Part shown: positions 63,836 to 64,000 of the stretch, one piece after another | Numbering within the stretch: the first letter of the stretch is position 1 | Layout: each line of letters opens with the position of its first letter | Source: Saprospiraceae bacterium | GTDB lineage: Bacteria; Bacteroidota; Bacteroidia; Chitinophagales; Saprospiraceae | Length of the DNA stretch: 64,000 nt | Assembly: GCA_016787575.1 (NCBI GenBank) | Contig: JAEUUO010000013.1 | Coordinates: forward strand, 62,001 to 126,000 | Direction of reading: 5' to 3' | Translations under genes and position numbers: made by a program | The notes under the pieces: model-generated | What the model was told of the DNA's origin: nothing | The model's database searches: none | What the model saw: the letters and a program-made list of their open reading frames with translations, nothing else

Positions 63836-64000
63836 ATGGCAAGATCAATTAAAAAAGGTCCATTTGTACATCATAAACTGATGGAAAAAATCCAAAAATC
63901 AAAAGGAGCCGGTAAAAAAACCGTGATCAAAACCTGGAGCAGGGCTTCTATGATAATACCGGATATGGTTGGAGAAACCATCGCGGTACATAATGGAAAA
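63836..64000 (+). CDS. rpsS: 30S ribosomal protein S19, N-terminal part (3' end outside window)
   Basis: 55 residues visible before the window ends, starting [19 protein letters not shown] and reading into [14 protein letters not shown], the normal S19 sequence. 11 bp after rplB, as in the S10 operon. Confidence 0.96.
   Translation, partial: MARSIKKGPFVHHKLMEKIQKSKGAGKKTVIKTWSRASMIIPDMVGETIAVHNGK

Noticed and set aside
1..64000. CRISPR array, insertion sequences, integrase or phage genes
   Set aside because: No regular spaced repeats, no transposase or integrase-like proteins, and no clear composition break; absence is judged by eye only.

Overview
The window looks like a 64-kb piece of a chromosome from a Bacteroidota bacterium, most likely of the Saprospiria/Chitinophagia type (inference from gene content; no 16S gene is present). 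The evidence is a SusC/SusD pair, four large secreted proteins with signal peptides and type IX secretion (T9SS) C-terminal sorting domains or typical partners, a long-form urocanate hydratase, an AT-rich coding style, almost no Shine-Dalgarno sequences, and promoters of the Bacteroidota form TTTG-N19-TAnnTTTG. I see no mobile element, prophage, CRISPR array, tRNA or rRNA gene. Most of it is ordinary vertically inherited chromosome, with several accessory or poorly characterised genes.

Layout. 1-2.9 kb: end of a UbiA-type prenyltransferase, rdgB, an uncharacterised small protein that may be a psi-like clamp-loader subunit, and ilvE. 3.0-8.4 kb: SusC-SusD outer-membrane uptake pair, a DUF1761 membrane protein, a strong terminator and a small lipoprotein. 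8.4-13.4 kb (minus strand): a DUF1800-DUF1501-discoidin/T9SS gene set plus a QueG/reductive-dehalogenase-like iron-sulfur protein, with a tandem operator-like element upstream. 13.9-25.2 kb: a giant BNR-repeat T9SS protein, ftsK, a saccharopine-dehydrogenase-family enzyme, an acyl-CoA dehydrogenase and a GT39-type glycosyltransferase. 25.5-32.4 kb: an SRPBCC protein and a tight six-gene TolC / HlyD-lipoprotein / two ATPases / two permeases efflux operon of the YbhGFSR kind. 32.5-38.8 kb (minus): HhH coiled-coil membrane protein, CBS protein, hutU, GH2 beta-mannosidase-like enzyme, and a secreted Cys-rich protein. 38.9-50.5 kb: lipoprotein plus M4 metalloprotease, then a surface-polysaccharide set (GT9, M48 protease, Wzz, O-antigen ligase), a class-V PLP enzyme and another GT39-like membrane protein. 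50.6-57.8 kb: a membrane-anchored Ppx/GppA-like ASKHA protein, a HAD protein that has lost its nucleophile, a YtcJ-type amidohydrolase, a polyprenyl diphosphate synthase, a CapA-type phosphatase, a PAP2-like protein and a GNAT acetyltransferase. 57.9-64.0 kb: the str/S10 ribosomal operon, rpsL-rpsG-fusA-rpsJ-rplC-rplD-rplW-rplB-rpsS, with no tuf gene between fusA and rpsJ.

The items most worth a second look are the Ppx/GppA-like membrane protein (50620-51636), the HAD pseudoenzyme translationally coupled to an amidohydrolase (51786-52493), the possible HolD-like protein (1303-1734), the tandem dyad element at 13510-13550, and the Cys-rich secreted protein (38333-38779). None of these amounts to a proven new system from sequence alone.
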